Assembly (NCBI GenBank): GCA_040007095.1
Contig: JBDTVS010000185.1
Location: forward strand, 1-64,000
DNA length: 64,000 bases
From: JBDTVS01 sp040007095
GTDB lineage: Bacteria; Acidobacteriota; Vicinamibacteria; Vicinamibacterales; CAVVIG01
Direction: 5' to 3'
Of this stretch, positions 23,940 through 33,948 are shown one piece after another (within the stretch, counting starts at the first letter, position 1; every line of letters begins with the position of its first letter). The position numbers and the translations under genes are program-made. Below the pieces are notes generated by a model, which was not told the DNA's origin, ran no database searches, and saw nothing but the letters and a program-made list of their open reading frames with translations.

Positions 23940-25508
23940 ATGATCTCGAAACACATCGCCATTTTGTGCGCGGCCGCCGCCGTGGGCGGTCTCTGCTTCG
24001 GGCCGGCGATTGCACGGGCGGCTGAACACGACACCCGACTGGTGGAAGCCGCCGCGCGGGGAGATCTGGTTGGGGTGCGTGCATTGCTCGCGCACGCACC
24101 GGCCAGCCAGGTGAACGCCGCTGGAGTCGACGGCATGACCGCGCTGCACCTGGCCGTTCGTTCCGATCAACGCGACATGGCGAACCTGCTGGTCCACGCC
24201 GGCGCGGATGCCGCGGCCAAAAACCGGTACGGCATCACACCGCTGTATCTGGCGGCGGTCAACGGCAGCGCAGACATGATCCGGATGTTGCTCGACGCGG
24301 GAGCGGATCCCAACGGTGTGGCGCCGACGGGTGAAACGGCGCTGATGACGGCGAGCCGGACCGGAGACCCAGCCGCCATCCGCCTGCTCCTCGAGCGTGG
24401 CGCGCGAGTGGATGCCCGCGACGCCGAGTTCGCGCAAACGGCGTTGATGCTGGCCGTCCGGGAAAACCATCCGGCCGCCGCGAAGCTCCTCATCGACCAA
24501 GGCGCCACGGTCAACGCGCAGACGCGGATCGGTCCCACGCCGGAATTCCGGCCGCCGTGCAAGGGGACCGGGTGCGGGTCGGAAGGGGTCGGCATCAATC
24601 GCGGCGGGTTGCCAGACCGCGGCCGGCGCGGTGAAGCGGTCGGCGGCTTTACGCCGCTCCTGTATGCCGCTCGGGACGGACGGGTTGAAGAGGCGCGACT
24701 TCTCGTGGCTGCCGGCGCCGATGTCGAGATCGCCGAGGCCAACCAGATCCGTCCCCTGCTGATGGCCGTCCTCAATAACCAGCTGGAGATTGCTCGACTG
24801 CTTCTCGCAAAGGGCGCGAATCCGAACGCGGATGATTTCTGGGGACGATCCCCGTTGTGGGCGGCGGTGGACTATCGAAATCTGGACATGAACAACCGCG
24901 ACCAGGACAGTCCAATCGACAATGGCGTGGACCGCGGTCCGATTCTCGACTTCGTCAAGACGCTGATCGATGCTGGAGCCGACGTCAACGTACGGACCCG
25001 CGAGGTTCCACCGAGTCGGCGATGGCTGTACTCGTTGGGAGATGTCTCGTGGGTCGATCTCACGGGGCAAACGCCGTTCTTGAGAGCGGCGCTCTCGGCC
25101 GACACGGCAGCCATGCGGCTTCTGGTCGCGCACGGCGCCAATCCGAACCTGCCCACCCTCGCGGGCACGACGCCGCTGATGGCAGCGGCCGGGGTGAACT
25201 GGGCGGTCGCGCAGACCTTCACTGAATCGAAGGACGCGCAACTCAACGCCGTCAAGCTCTGCCTGGAGCTTGGTGCGGATATCAATGCCACCAATTCGAT
25301 GGGATTGACCGCGCTCATCGGGGCGGCCAATCGGGGCTCGAACGACATCATCGCGTTTCTAGCCGGGCACGGGGCACGCCTCGACGTGAAGGATCGGGAA
25401 GGCCGAACCCCGACGCGATGGGCGGAGGGCGTGTTCCTCGCGGCGGTCGGGGCCGAGCGCAAGCCCGAGACGATCGCCCTGCTGGAAAAACTCGCGGCAA
25501 ACCGATGA
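23940..25508 (+). CDS. exported ankyrin-repeat protein
   Basis: 522 residues. The signal peptide MISKHIAILCAAAAVGGLCF is cleaved near IARAAEH. About nine or ten ankyrin repeats follow, e.g. DGMTALHLAVRSDQRDMANL, YGITPLYLAAVNGSADMIRM and TGETALMTASRTGDPAAIRL, with a non-repeat insert around residues 195-235 (RPPCKGTGCGSEGVG) and another in the DUF1592-proximal half. It should bind proteins in the periplasm. Its stop overlaps the start of the DUF1592 gene by ATGA, so they form one operon. Nearby DUF1592/DUF1552 pairs with ankyrin proteins are frequent in acidobacteria, to my knowledge. Confidence 0.85.
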   Translation: MISKHIAILCAAAAVGGLCFGPAIARAAEHDTRLVEAAARGDLVGVRALLAHAPASQVNAAGVDGMTALHLAVRSDQRDMANLLVHAGADAAAKNRYGITPLYLAAVNGSADMIRMLLDAGADPNGVAPTGETALMTASRTGDPAAIRLLLERGARVDARDAEFAQTALMLAVRENHPAAAKLLIDQGATVNAQTRIGPTPEFRPPCKGTGCGSEGVGINRGGLPDRGRRGEAVGGFTPLLYAARDGRVEEARLLVAAGADVEIAEANQIRPLLMAVLNNQLEIARLLLAKGANPNADDFWGRSPLWAAVDYRNLDMNNRDQDSPIDNGVDRGPILDFVKTLIDAGADVNVRTREVPPSRRWLYSLGDVSWVDLTGQTPFLRAALSADTAAMRLLVAHGANPNLPTLAGTTPLMAAAGVNWAVAQTFTESKDAQLNAVKLCLELGADINATNSMGLTALIGAANRGSNDIIAFLAGHGARLDVKDREGRTPTRWAEGVFLAAVGAERKPETIALLEKLAANR

Positions 25509-27835
25509 GGACCAGGATCTGGGCCGGTCGTCTGGCTGCGATCACACTGATCACGGTGCTGCCGGCGACGACCAATATCGTCGCCCAATCCGACCGATCG
25601 GTGAAAGACGATCCGGCCCATCTTTCCGGTCTCGATACGCCGGGCCAGAAGGCGCTGCTCGATCGGTACTGCGTCACGTGTCACAACGGGCGAGTGCGCG
25701 CAGGCGGCCTGCTGCTCGATCAGGCGGATGTGACGCGGGCCGGAGAACGGCCGGAGATCTGGGAAAAGGTTGTGCGCAAGCTGCGGGCCGGCATGATGCC
25801 GCCGGCTGGCGCACGCCGACCGGAAGGCGCCACCCTGGTGCGGTTTGCGGCCGCCCTGGAGCACGAGCTCGACGCATCGGCAGCCGCCAGGCCGGACCCG
25901 GGCGCGCCGGCGCTCCATCGCCTCAACCGCACGGAGTACGCCAACGCCGTTCGCGATCTGCTCGACTTGCCCGTGGACGCGGCATCGCTTCTGCCCGGCG
26001 ATGATTCGAGCGATGGTTTCGACAACATTGCCAACGTGCTCAGCGTGTCGCCCGCGTTGATGCAGGCCTATGTGTCCGCGGCGGCCAAGATCAGTCGTCT
26101 GTCGGTCGGCGATCTCACCATCAGCCCAGCCATTGCGACGTATCTTCCCCCACGAGGTCTGTCGCAAGCCGATCACCTCGAGGGGCAACCGCTCGGGACG
26201 CGCGGCGGAATTCTCGTCCGTCACGTCTTTCCGCTGGACGCGGAATACGACCTGCGAATCGGCCGGGCGGGCGCGGGCTTCGGATTGCCGGCGGTCGGCG
26301 CCGATGAAGCGATCGAGATCACGTTGAACGGCGAACGGCTCCGTCTGCTCGAGCGCGACGCGCCCCCGGTCGTCCGTCTTCGGATGCCGGGAGGGCCTCA
26401 AACGATCGGCGTCGCCATCGTCCAGAAACGGAACGCGCGCGGCGTCGATGATCTGTTCTCGGAACTGGCGACCAGCGCCGGCGTTCAAAGTCTTTCGATC
26501 ACCGGGCCTTTGAATCCGACGTCCCCTGGAGACACTCCGAGCCGCCGCCGGATTTTCGTGTGTCGCCCTGTCGGACCCACCGAAGAGGAACCGTGCGCGC
26601 GGCGAATCCTTGCCACGCTGTCGAACCGCGCATTCCGCCGGGGCGGCTCACCGGACGCCGCCACGCTAGCCATGCTGATGGGCTTCTATGAATCCGGACG
26701 AGCCCTTCGAGGCTTTGAGACCGGCATTCAGTACGCCCTGGCACGCGTGCTGGTCGATCCGCGGTTCATCTTCCGGTTCGAGCCCGAGCCTCCCAATCTG
26801 CCTTCCGGTGCCGTCTATCGCATCAACGACTTCGAGCTGGCGTCGAGGCTCTCTTTCTTTCTCTGGAGCAGCGTTCCGGACGAAGAGCTGCTGGGCCTCG
26901 CGGAGTCCGGGAAACTGTCCGAGCCGGCCCAGCTCGAACGCCAGACCCGCCGAATGCTGGCCGATCCTCGCGCGCAGGCGCTTGTCGACAACTTCGCCGG
27001 CCAGTGGCTCTTGCTGCGTCAGCTCGACGCCGTCAGCCCCGCGACCAAGGCGTTCGATGGCAGGCTGCGGCAAGCGTTCCGGCGTGAAACCGAACTGTTG
27101 TTCGAAACCATTCTTCGCGAAGATCGCAGCGTCGTGGACCTGCTCGACGCGGACTATACCTTCGTCGATGAACGGCTGGCGAAGCACTACGGCATTCCAA
27201 ACATCCGCGGAAGCCGGTTCCGACGTGTGACGCTCGACGGTGACGCACGTCGCGGGTTGCTCGGGCACGGCAGCTTTCTGACCGTGACATCGGCGGGCAA
27301 TCGCACGTCTCCGGTGAAACGCGGCAAATGGGTGCTGGAAAACCTGCTTGGTGCGCCGGTGCCCCAGCCTCCGCCGGGAGTGGAGACCAACCTCGACGAC
27401 AAATCCGGGGCGGGCGCCGCCCCCAGCTCGATGCGGCAGCGTCTCGAGCGGCATCGGGCCAATCCAAGCTGTGCGGCGTGTCATAGCATCATGGACCCGA
27501 TCGGCTTCGCGCTCGAAAATTTTGATCTGGTCGGCCAGTGGCGGGATGCTGATGGCGGATTGCCGGTCGACCCTAACGGCCGCCTCGTCGATGGAACGGA
27601 ATTGAACGGCCCGGCGAGTTTGCGGCAGGCGCTGCTTGGTCATCGCGCCGAATTTGTCGCGACAGCTACCGAGAAGTTGCTGGCCTATGCCCTTGGTCGG
27701 ACGGTCGCCTACTCCGACATGCCGGCGATCCGCGCGGTGGTCCGGGACGCGGCACCAGACGACCATCGGCTCTCGTCGCTCGTGGTCGGGATCGTCAGGA
27801 GCGAGGCTTTTCGGATGAGGAAGAAGCAAGGGTAG
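25505..27835 (+). CDS. exported DUF1592/DUF1588/DUF1585 cytochrome-like protein
   Basis: 776 residues. A signal peptide (MRTRIWAGRLAAITLITVLP) is followed by a PSCyt-type haem site (YCVTCHNGRVRAGGLLLD). Then come the DUF1587 segment (HRLNRTEYANAVRDLLDLPV), a carbohydrate-binding-like middle (residues 230-370), DUF1592 (SRLSFFLWSSVPDEELL), DUF1588 (RRGLLGHGSFLTVTSAGNRT, then CAACHSIMDPIGFALENFD) and DUF1585 (KLLAYALGRTVAYSD). The second CxxCH is in DUF1588. Such proteins occur in Planctomycetes, Verrucomicrobia and Acidobacteria next to DUF1552 proteins; the reaction is unknown, possibly an oxidation of sugars or aromatic polymers. It overlaps the ankyrin gene. Confidence 0.88.
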   Translation: MRTRIWAGRLAAITLITVLPATTNIVAQSDRSVKDDPAHLSGLDTPGQKALLDRYCVTCHNGRVRAGGLLLDQADVTRAGERPEIWEKVVRKLRAGMMPPAGARRPEGATLVRFAAALEHELDASAAARPDPGAPALHRLNRTEYANAVRDLLDLPVDAASLLPGDDSSDGFDNIANVLSVSPALMQAYVSAAAKISRLSVGDLTISPAIATYLPPRGLSQADHLEGQPLGTRGGILVRHVFPLDAEYDLRIGRAGAGFGLPAVGADEAIEITLNGERLRLLERDAPPVVRLRMPGGPQTIGVAIVQKRNARGVDDLFSELATSAGVQSLSITGPLNPTSPGDTPSRRRIFVCRPVGPTEEEPCARRILATLSNRAFRRGGSPDAATLAMLMGFYESGRALRGFETGIQYALARVLVDPRFIFRFEPEPPNLPSGAVYRINDFELASRLSFFLWSSVPDEELLGLAESGKLSEPAQLERQTRRMLADPRAQALVDNFAGQWLLLRQLDAVSPATKAFDGRLRQAFRRETELLFETILREDRSVVDLLDADYTFVDERLAKHYGIPNIRGSRFRRVTLDGDARRGLLGHGSFLTVTSAGNRTSPVKRGKWVLENLLGAPVPQPPPGVETNLDDKSGAGAAPSSMRQRLERHRANPSCAACHSIMDPIGFALENFDLVGQWRDADGGLPVDPNGRLVDGTELNGPASLRQALLGHRAEFVATATEKLLAYALGRTVAYSDMPAIRAVVRDAAPDDHRLSSLVVGIVRSEAFRMRKKQG

Positions 27836-27874
27836 CGTGCGGAACAGCAACGGGTTGGCGAGGAGTGACCGGTC

Positions 27875-29212
27875 ATGTTCATCTCGAAAAAGCATCTCCC
27901 GCGCCGGACGTTTTTGAAAGGGGCGGGCGTGTCGCTCGCGCTCCCTCTGCTCGAGTCGATGGTGCCTGCCGGCGTCGCGCTTGCCCGCACGGCGGCGGCG
28001 CCGAAGACGCGCCTCGGGTGTATCTACATCCCCCACGGGGCCACGATGGACAAGTGGACGCCCGTCGCGGAAGGGACGGGGTTCGACTTTCCAGAAATTC
28101 TGCAGCCGCTCGAGGCCTTTCGCGACCGCGTGTGCGTCGTCAGCAATCTGGCTCATGCGCCGGTCGCGCCCTGGAGTGGCGAGGACACTGGCGGTGCGGA
28201 AAACCACGTGCGGGCCGCCGCGGTCTTTCTGAGCGGTGCGCATCCGGTCAAGAAGAACGAGGCCCACGTGGGTGCAACGGTGGACCAGGTGGCCGCTCGC
28301 CACGTCGGACAGGACACGCCGCTGCCGTCGGTGGAGCTGTCCATGGAACCGCTGAACCTGAACTGCGGCGACGTGGGGTTTACATGCGCCTATCGGAACA
28401 CGCTGGCGTGGAAATCTCCGACGCTGCCATTGCCGATGGAGAACAACCCGCAGATTGTGTTCGAGCGACTGTTCGGCGACGGCAGCACCGAGGCCCAGCG
28501 CAGGGAACGACGGAATCAGGCCAAGAGTCTGCTGGACTCGATCCGCGGGCAAGTGCCGTCTCTCGAGAAGGAGCTGCCGGCGGGTGACCGTCAGCGCCTG
28601 CGAGACTACCTGGAAGAAGTGCGCGAGATCGAGCGCCGCGTTCAGCAGGTGGATGCCACGCTGTCGCGCAGTCTCGAACTGCCCGACGCGCCGGTCGGCA
28701 TTCCGGCCGCGTTCGAGGCGCATCTCAACTTGATGTTCGATTTGCAGGTGCTGGCCTACAAGTCCGAGGTCACCCGGATTTCAACGCTGATGCTGGCCCG
28801 CGAGAACAGCAATGCCGTCTATCCGGGCAGCGGGGTGCGCGAGGGGTTTCACAACGCGTCGCACCACTCGAATGAACGCAAGAACATGGATCAGTTCGCG
28901 GTCGTCAACCGATACCACATCAAGATGTTGACGTCGTTCCTCGAGAAGCTGCGATCCACGCCCGACGGAGACGGGAATCTGCTCGATCATTCGATGATCC
29001 TCTACGGCAGCAGCCTGAGCGACGGCAACGAGCACAACTTCGATCCACTGCCCGTGTTGCTGGCGGGCGGGGCATCGGGGCAGCTGCGCGGCGGGCGTCA
29101 CCTCCGTTACGCGCCCCATACGCCGATGGCCAATCTCCTCCTGAGCATGCTCCATAAGCTCGACGTGCCGGCGGACGCGATCGGCGACAGCACGGGCCCG
29201 TTGGATATTTAG
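27875..29212 (+). CDS. exported DUF1552 protein
   Basis: 445 residues. The N-terminus MFISKKHLPRRTFLKGAGVS is a twin-arginine-type signal (RRTFLKG), so it is probably folded before export. DUF1552 features are present: CIYIPHGATMDKWTPVAEG, FRDRVCVVSNLAH, FHNASHHSNERKNMDQFAVV and LYGSSLSDGNEHNFDPLPVL. It starts 39 bases after the DUF1592 stop. The family is related by fold to the DUF1501/alkaline-phosphatase-like proteins and always travels with DUF1592. The joint substrate is not known. Confidence 0.87.
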   Translation: MFISKKHLPRRTFLKGAGVSLALPLLESMVPAGVALARTAAAPKTRLGCIYIPHGATMDKWTPVAEGTGFDFPEILQPLEAFRDRVCVVSNLAHAPVAPWSGEDTGGAENHVRAAAVFLSGAHPVKKNEAHVGATVDQVAARHVGQDTPLPSVELSMEPLNLNCGDVGFTCAYRNTLAWKSPTLPLPMENNPQIVFERLFGDGSTEAQRRERRNQAKSLLDSIRGQVPSLEKELPAGDRQRLRDYLEEVREIERRVQQVDATLSRSLELPDAPVGIPAAFEAHLNLMFDLQVLAYKSEVTRISTLMLARENSNAVYPGSGVREGFHNASHHSNERKNMDQFAVVNRYHIKMLTSFLEKLRSTPDGDGNLLDHSMILYGSSLSDGNEHNFDPLPVLLAGGASGQLRGGRHLRYAPHTPMANLLLSMLHKLDVPADAIGDSTGPLDI

Positions 29213-29376
29213 CAGGTTGCTGGAAAGAGCCAACCTGAACAGAGAAGTTTGAAATGCGGGTTTTTGAAGAATTCTGGAAGATTTCTAACTCTTGATTATT
29301 GAGTTTTCAGTTCGACGCTGCGTTTTCGGCAGCCCTCTGTTGGAAACCCGCGATTGGATGGGGTAATGTTTTCGTG

Positions 29377-29922
29377 ATGAATACTTTTCGAACTCTTGCA
29401 GTTTCGGCGGCTCTCGTCGCGCTGGCGGCGACGACGCCTTCCGTGATCGCCCAAGGCACTCAGACTGCTGAGCCGCCGCCAGCAGCGCAGACCGGGCACC
29501 CATCCGGCAAGCTCGTCATCTGGGGTGATGTCGCGCTGTTCACGCCTCCAACAGCCCCGGACAACTGCATTCTGACGAATCGCTTCAAGAAGGGTCAGAA
29601 GGTCGGGTTCCGGATGACCGCCATCGACGGCGGGACAGGCCAGGTTGAAAACACGGCCGTTCTCGTCGTGCACCTGACCTATGGCGGCGGCAAGAAGGTC
29701 GATGCTCCCATGCGGTGGCGTGGCGCGGCCGGCCCGGCGGCACCGGCGCCGAAAGGATACTTGCGTTCGCCGGTTGAACTCTGGACCGGATCCTGGACCG
29801 TGCCGGCCGACGCGCCGAGTGGTGCGGTCAGCTACACGGTGACGGCGACAGACCGATTCGGTCGAACCGCGTCGTTCACGCCATTTTCGGCCGAAGCGTC
29901 ACAATTGGTCATCGTGCAGTAG
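29377..29922 (+). CDS. exported hypothetical protein
   Basis: 181 residues. The signal peptide MNTFRTLAVSAALVALAATT is cleaved near VIAQGTQ. The mature part, beta-rich, has KLVIWGDVALFTPPTAPDNC, YGGGKKVDAPMRWRG and a C-terminal Ig-like pattern (SGAVSYTVTATDRFGRTASF). It resembles an Ig-like or carboxypeptidase-regulatory-type fold. The frame is open upstream to 29299, but the signal peptide fixes the start. It follows the DUF1552 gene after 164 bases; it may belong to the same export cluster. Confidence 0.6.
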   Translation: MNTFRTLAVSAALVALAATTPSVIAQGTQTAEPPPAAQTGHPSGKLVIWGDVALFTPPTAPDNCILTNRFKKGQKVGFRMTAIDGGTGQVENTAVLVVHLTYGGGKKVDAPMRWRGAAGPAAPAPKGYLRSPVELWTGSWTVPADAPSGAVSYTVTATDRFGRTASFTPFSAEASQLVIVQ

Positions 29923-29942
29923 TCGGTGTTCCGGTCGGGACA

Positions 29943-30974
29943 CTAACGCGGCAAGGCGGCCTGCGCTGCGGTGGCGCATTCCTTCGCGACCGTCAGGTAT
30001 CGCTTCACCGCGTCGCCGCCGATGACGTACGGATGCTGCTCTCCCGGCTTTCTCGTTGCCAGCGCGGGGATCTTTGTCTTCGATCCGTCGTAGGGCGTGT
30101 GGTTCGAGATCACGGTGTCGGCGCCGGCGCGGGCCAGGACACCTTGGAATCGCTCGGCAGAGGCGATGTAGGTGTCGAATGCCGCCCGTGACCGCGGGAA
30201 ATTGAACATCGTCCCGCCCCAGAGGGCCGCCAGATGCGGGCGGCCTCCGTCCTTCACTGGAATCAGCGTCGAGATCGTACCCGCTGTGTGTCCTGGCGTC
30301 AGGTACAGCGTCAGCGTTGTATCGCCCAGCGTGAGCTTCATGCCGTCGGTCGCGATCATGTCGCGCTTGGGACGCTTGTCTTCGGTCTCCGTGCGCTCGA
30401 GGAAGTCCCAGTCCGCCGCTGAGAGAATGACGCGGGGGTGGAGGCGGTCCTGGAGGAACCTCGCCCCGGCATAGTGATCCGCGTGGGCGTGACTGACGAT
30501 GAGGTACTTGATCTTCGTCGGATCGAGCCCCAGCTTCTTCAGCCCGCCGACGACTTCCTCCTCGACCGAGTAGTCGTAGATCGCGTCGATGACGATGATG
30601 CCGTCGGAGGCGACGACGGCCCATGATGAGAATTCTTTCTCACCGACGAAGTACAGGTTGTCGAAGACCTTCGCCGGCTCGACATACCAACGAGAGCGAT
30701 CCGGTGCCGGCCCCTCACGCTGCCCTGGCGCTTTGCCCGGGAGCGTGCCCGGTTGAGGGCCCGGCCCAGGTCGAATCGAGGTTGCCGCGCAGGCTGCGTC
30801 AAACAGACCGACGTGATCCTGACCCGCCGCCGCCTTCGCCGCGGCGACGTGCGCGTCCACGTCGTTTGCGGCCGATCTCGCCGCCGGCCGCGCCGTTGAC
30901 TGTGCCGTTGGACGCCCGCTGAAAAGCGCGAATGCAAAGGCGCCGGCCAGAACCGTCGTCGCGTGTGGTTTCAT
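29943..30974 (-). CDS. exported MBL-fold metallo-hydrolase
   Basis: 343 residues. The signal peptide MKPHATTVLAGAFAFALFSG is cleaved near GRPTAQ. The zinc motif HAHADHYAGARFL is present, with a further His in LTPGHTAGTISTLIP and another in SNHTPYD. This is a periplasmic subclass B3-like metallo-beta-lactamase fold; most such proteins are not antibiotic hydrolases, and the substrate is not known. It converges with the hypothetical exported gene (20-base gap) and is downstream of the esterase gene on the same strand. Confidence 0.82.
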   Translation of the reverse strand: MKPHATTVLAGAFAFALFSGRPTAQSTARPAARSAANDVDAHVAAAKAAAGQDHVGLFDAACAATSIRPGPGPQPGTLPGKAPGQREGPAPDRSRWYVEPAKVFDNLYFVGEKEFSSWAVVASDGIIVIDAIYDYSVEEEVVGGLKKLGLDPTKIKYLIVSHAHADHYAGARFLQDRLHPRVILSAADWDFLERTETEDKRPKRDMIATDGMKLTLGDTTLTLYLTPGHTAGTISTLIPVKDGGRPHLAALWGGTMFNFPRSRAAFDTYIASAERFQGVLARAGADTVISNHTPYDGSKTKIPALATRKPGEQHPYVIGGDAVKRYLTVAKECATAAQAALPR

Positions 30975-31076
30975 GGTTTGCCTCGAGCGTGCACAAAAAA
31001 CTCAGGCGCCGCCGCGATCCGAAGAGTGTCTTGCCGCGTTTCCAGCGATGCGTTCACCGCATCCTCTGTCGAAACA

Positions 31077-32204
31077 TCAGTTCACGCGCGACGCGCGAGG
31101 CACCTCGAAGGAGAGCTGCCGCGAGAAGAAGGGCAGCACCTTCTCTTCGAGCCGCTGCGGGATGTGGTTGTTGTGGTCGCCCTCGTAGGTCTCGAAGGTG
31201 TGCGCGAGCCCGAAGCGCGTGAGCGCCTCTTCGAACACCCGATTGCTCGTGATGAGGTTGTCCTGCAGCCCGACGTCCATCGCAATCGCCTTGTACTTCT
31301 TCAAGTTGGGCACGTACTGATCGAGCATTGCGACAGGGGAGTTGGCCGCCCATTTCACGGCGACCTGGGGTTGGACCTCCCCGCCTTTGGTCGGCAGGTC
31401 GAGGAAGAGCGGCGGGTTGGCCGGGTTCGGCGCCCAGGCCGCGGCGCGCGCGAGCGTGCCCTGTGCGCCGCGATCGCCGCGCGCCTCTTCGATTGACCTG
31501 ATCGACTCGGCGGCCGAAGGTGCCCCGTCACGCGGCGGACGTACGGTCCCCTCGTTCAGACAGCAGGAGCTGAGCGCGTAGATGGCGCTGAACACGTCAG
31601 GTCGCTTCATCGCGATCCGCAGCGCGCCGTAGCCGCCCATCGAGTGGCCCGCGAGTCCGCGGCTCGCGCGCGCGGCCATCGTCCGGTAGTGGCTGTCGAC
31701 GTAGGCCACGAGGTCCTCCGCGACGTAGCTTTCCCAGTTCCCCGCGGTCACCGAGTTCGAGTACATGCAGCCGCCGTATGCGTTCATGCAATTGGGCATG
31801 ACCAGGATCATCTCTTTGGCGGCGCCGGCGTCGAACACGCGCTCGGCAATGAGATGCAGCTGGCGGCCCGTGGGGCCGAAGTACCCGAGGTCGGTACCCG
31901 TATAGCCGTGCAGCAGGTACACCACGGGATAGCGCTTCGTACGGTCCGCGTTGTAGCTTTTCGGCAGATAGATCGATACCTCCGGCTCGGCGGACTCGCC
32001 CATCAGGTTGCCTTCGAGAGCTTTGCCGTGCACCTTCACGCGCTCCAGCGTGCCCTTGAGGGCTGGCGCCGGCGCAGACGGTGCCGGGGCGGAGGGTGGC
32101 GCCTGGCCCTGCGAGCGGAGCGGTACAACGGTGAGCAGCGCGATCGCGGACGCCGCGAGCAGGCCGGCCGTCAGGGGCGCTGGGCGCCAACAAATTCGTA
32201 GCAT
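31077..32204 (-). CDS. exported esterase, esterase-D/feruloyl-esterase type
   Basis: 375 residues. The N-terminal signal segment (LTAGLLAASAIALLTVVPLR) is followed by a Pro/Ala-rich linker. The alpha/beta hydrolase core has the oxyanion strand YPVVYLLHGYTGTDLGYFG and the nucleophile elbow LAGHSMGGYGALRIA (GHSMG). The acid is probably in the DVGLQDN region and the catalytic His in YEGDHNNHIPQRL. The putative esterase family (esterase D, feruloyl esterase) fits. The activity is carboxylic-ester hydrolysis; the natural substrate is unknown. Confidence 0.85.
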   Translation of the reverse strand: MLRICWRPAPLTAGLLAASAIALLTVVPLRSQGQAPPSAPAPSAPAPALKGTLERVKVHGKALEGNLMGESAEPEVSIYLPKSYNADRTKRYPVVYLLHGYTGTDLGYFGPTGRQLHLIAERVFDAGAAKEMILVMPNCMNAYGGCMYSNSVTAGNWESYVAEDLVAYVDSHYRTMAARASRGLAGHSMGGYGALRIAMKRPDVFSAIYALSSCCLNEGTVRPPRDGAPSAAESIRSIEEARGDRGAQGTLARAAAWAPNPANPPLFLDLPTKGGEVQPQVAVKWAANSPVAMLDQYVPNLKKYKAIAMDVGLQDNLITSNRVFEEALTRFGLAHTFETYEGDHNNHIPQRLEEKVLPFFSRQLSFEVPRASRVN

Positions 32205-32289
32205 GTCACTACCCTCCCAGGACGGCGGTAGTGTACACGAGACACCAGCGGCCTGCCGAGGCGCTGGCCATTCGAACGCGGTTGGGCAA

Positions 32290-33807
<1,518 letters not shown>

Positions 33808-33829
33808 GACGGACAGTATAATCAGACCG

Positions 33830-33945
33830 AAGTATGAAGTGCGAACCGTGGACTGTGAAACCCGAACGATGAAGTGTGAAGTCTCACAATCTTCTTTCAG
33901 GCTTCAGCCTTCAGACTCGAGTCTTCAGACTCCCAAGTTCAGGCT
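33830..33945. repeat. simple-sequence intergenic region (TGAAGT/CTTCAG words)
   Basis: Between the divergent fumarase and aspartase genes the sequence is built of short repeated words. ATGAAGTGYGAA recurs on the left and CTTCAGACTCSAGTC-like words recur on the right, so the two halves are partly inverted. A variant of CTTCAGACTCCCAAGTTC recurs at 42898-42935. It has the look of a replication-slippage or repeat-derived island. Confidence 0.45.
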
Positions 33946-33948
33946 GTG

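Noticed and set aside
23886..25241. A long minus-strand open frame (451 codons) across the ankyrin gene
   Set aside because: It is antisense to a clear ankyrin-repeat protein and its peptide is Arg/Gly-rich with no domain. Long antisense frames are expected in GC-rich DNA.
26666..28723. A minus-strand open frame of 685 codons across DUF1592 and DUF1552 genes
   Set aside because: It covers parts of two well-supported genes on the other strand and has no motif or ribosome binding site.
29213..29237. Hairpin CAGGTTG/CAACCTG after the DUF1552 stop as a terminator
   Set aside because: The 7-bp stem has an 11-base loop and no U-tract, so it is too weak to list.
29943..30974. Antibiotic-hydrolysing metallo-beta-lactamase
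   Set aside because: Only the general MBL motif is visible; most exported MBL-fold proteins have other substrates.
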